Source: Haloparvum alkalitolerans (GTDB taxonomy: Archaea > Halobacteriota > Halobacteria > Halobacteriales > Haloferacaceae). From it: 64,000 bases of DNA. The stretch lies in contig NZ_JBNLIA010000002.1 of the NCBI RefSeq assembly GCF_050122995.1, forward strand, positions 292,011 through 356,010, in the 5' to 3' direction. The translations under genes were made by a program, and so were the position numbers. This document shows, in pieces, positions 63,546 to 64,000 of the stretch. How positions within the stretch are numbered: position 1 is the stretch's first letter; each line of letters begins with the position of its first letter. The notes below the pieces were generated by a model, which saw nothing but the letters and a program-made list of their open reading frames with translations, was not told where the DNA came from and made no database searches.

Positions 63546-63743
63546 CTGCTCGCCGTCGCGCAGCGTCGTGTCCAGCAGCTGGACGCCCTCGCTGTGTACG
63601 GCCTCGGAGAAAACTGTCGTTACGTCGGTCGGGTCGCGGGCGCCGTCGTCGCGACGCGCGCGGTCGTCGTCACCGGAGAATTTCGCGGCCAGCCGCCGTG
63701 TGGCGACTTCCTCTATCCTCCGAATGACTGGAAACGTCTCGGG
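63546..63743 (-). other. In-frame 5' extension of the LeuA/CimA gene without a canonical start codon
   Basis: Read on the minus strand it encodes roughly RRLAAKFSGDDDD, then RARRDDGARDPTDVTTVFSEAVHSEG and VQLLDTTLRDGEQ, leading directly into MPGVSLTPSEK. The acidic composition and the DTTLRDGEQ catalytic motif show it is coding. A TGA at 63744-63746 closes the frame upstream. Confidence 0.8.
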
Positions 63744-63774
63744 TCATTCGTACTCGTGTGGTTGTGACACGCAC

Positions 63775-63783
63775 GGATAAGTT
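63775..63783 (-). promoter_or_regulatory. TATA-like element before the LeuA/CimA gene
   Basis: ACTTATCCG on the minus strand, centred about 32 nt before the ATG at 63747. That ATG opens a short frame (MTRDVSSHSEDRGSR) that is not the enzyme frame. A second TATA-like CTATATC lies at about 63800-63806. Confidence 0.4.
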
Positions 63784-63893
63784 CGCGGGTCGGGACAGAT
63801 ATAGCGACGGCCGGCGAGGAGGGAGATTTCGGTCGGACCGAACTCCCGGCGCGGAGCTGTTGCGGTCGGCGCGCGAGGAACGCGCGCGAGGTC

Positions 63894-63917
63894 GCCAGCG
63901 CGCTACTGCACGCTGGC
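63894..63917. other. Right-edge hairpin 1 with loop CGCTACTGCA
   Basis: GCCAGCG (63894-63900) pairs with CGCTGGC (63911-63917) around a 10-nt loop nearly identical to that of the hairpin 79 bp downstream. Confidence 0.7.
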
Positions 63918-63971
63918 TGCTCGAAAATCTCCGATTTTCGGTGGAGGCGGCGGCGCGGCCGCCTGCGGTGT

Positions 63972-63997
63972 CTCCGGCGCGCCACTGCACGCCGGAG
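63972..63997. other. Right-edge hairpin 2 with loop CGCCACTGCA
   Basis: CTCCGGCG (63972-63979) pairs with CGCCGGAG (63990-63997). The loop differs by one base from hairpin 1 although the stem is different. Confidence 0.7.
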
Positions 63998-64000
63998 GCC

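Larger units (their letters stand above)
63859..64000 (-). repeat. Partial copy of the dispersed element plus paired hairpins, cut by the window edge
   Basis: TTGCGGTCGGCGCGCG followed by a short loop and CGCGCGCGAGG (about 63860-63890) matches the hairpin B end of copy 3, with loop AGGAA (63876-63880). It is followed by different material: hairpin 63894-63917, an AT-containing perfect inverted repeat CGAAAATC-TCC-GATTTTCG (63922-63940), and hairpin 63972-63997. No gene is seen; the element presumably continues beyond base 64000. Confidence 0.65.

Overview
The window is chromosomal DNA from a halophilic archaeon of the class Halobacteria; overall character suggests a Halorubrum-like genus, although the genus is a guess. 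The evidence is very high GC, an acidic proteome rich in Asp and Glu, archaeal versions of information genes (MetG with a fused tRNA-binding domain, TruD, Pth2, NreA, MBF1, HerA-like ATPase), ferredoxin-linked oxoacid oxidoreductases, menaquinone genes, halocyanin and AglM. Many genes have a TATA-like element 26-32 nt before the start codon, as expected of leaderless haloarchaeal transcripts. I see no tRNA, rRNA, CRISPR array or transposase gene.

Layout. 0-10 kb: a clipped secreted-protein gene, korBA (minus strand), a flavin oxidoreductase, a CoA pyrophosphatase, a coupled pair (small acidic protein plus glucosyl-3-phosphoglycerate synthase), an MFS transporter, a small zinc finger protein and an aldo/keto reductase. 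10.4-16.6 kb: a lysine operon dapA-dapB-dapD-lysA-dapF-dapE with mostly 4-nt overlaps. 16.7-22.5 kb: a cyclase-family hydrolase, a two-gene secreted or surface module whose middle 2.1 kb is conspicuously AT-rich, and an SDR. 22.5-29.6 kb: nreA, metG, mcmA and kynU. 29.7-38.6 kb: menB, a large hybrid sensor kinase, an AhpD-like protein, menA, menC, a halocyanin, an enoyl-CoA hydratase and small proteins. 38.7-47.3 kb: aglM, aroC, porAB with an Lrp-type regulator, and dinB. 47.3-64 kb: a membrane protein, a HerA-like ATPase, a DUF2891 protein, tpiA, a DICT protein, MBF1, aroA, a BofA-like protein, a PRC-barrel protein, pyruvate kinase, truD-pth2, a Yip1-like protein and a LeuA/CimA family gene with a start-codon problem.

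The genes are largely core metabolism: ferredoxin-linked central carbon flow (kor, por, pyk, tpiA), diaminopimelate-route lysine synthesis, the last two shikimate steps (aroA, aroC), menaquinone synthesis, and PCNA-linked DNA repair (nreA and dinB both carry C-terminal PIP-like motifs).

The most unusual signal is not protein-coding. A composite intergenic element occurs three times (about 4.13-4.49, 40.11-40.65 and, inverted, 52.34-52.75 kb), with a partial copy at the right edge and degenerate remnants elsewhere. Each copy has 72-84 bp or 12 bp tandem modules and a hairpin of 14-18 bp whose stem sequence differs between copies while the loop is conserved (GAACCGCA...CAGCAG). A second hairpin follows. 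At the right edge, two further hairpins share the loop CGCYACTGCA on different stems. Conserved loops on changing but still complementary stems suggest selection on a folded RNA or DNA structure.
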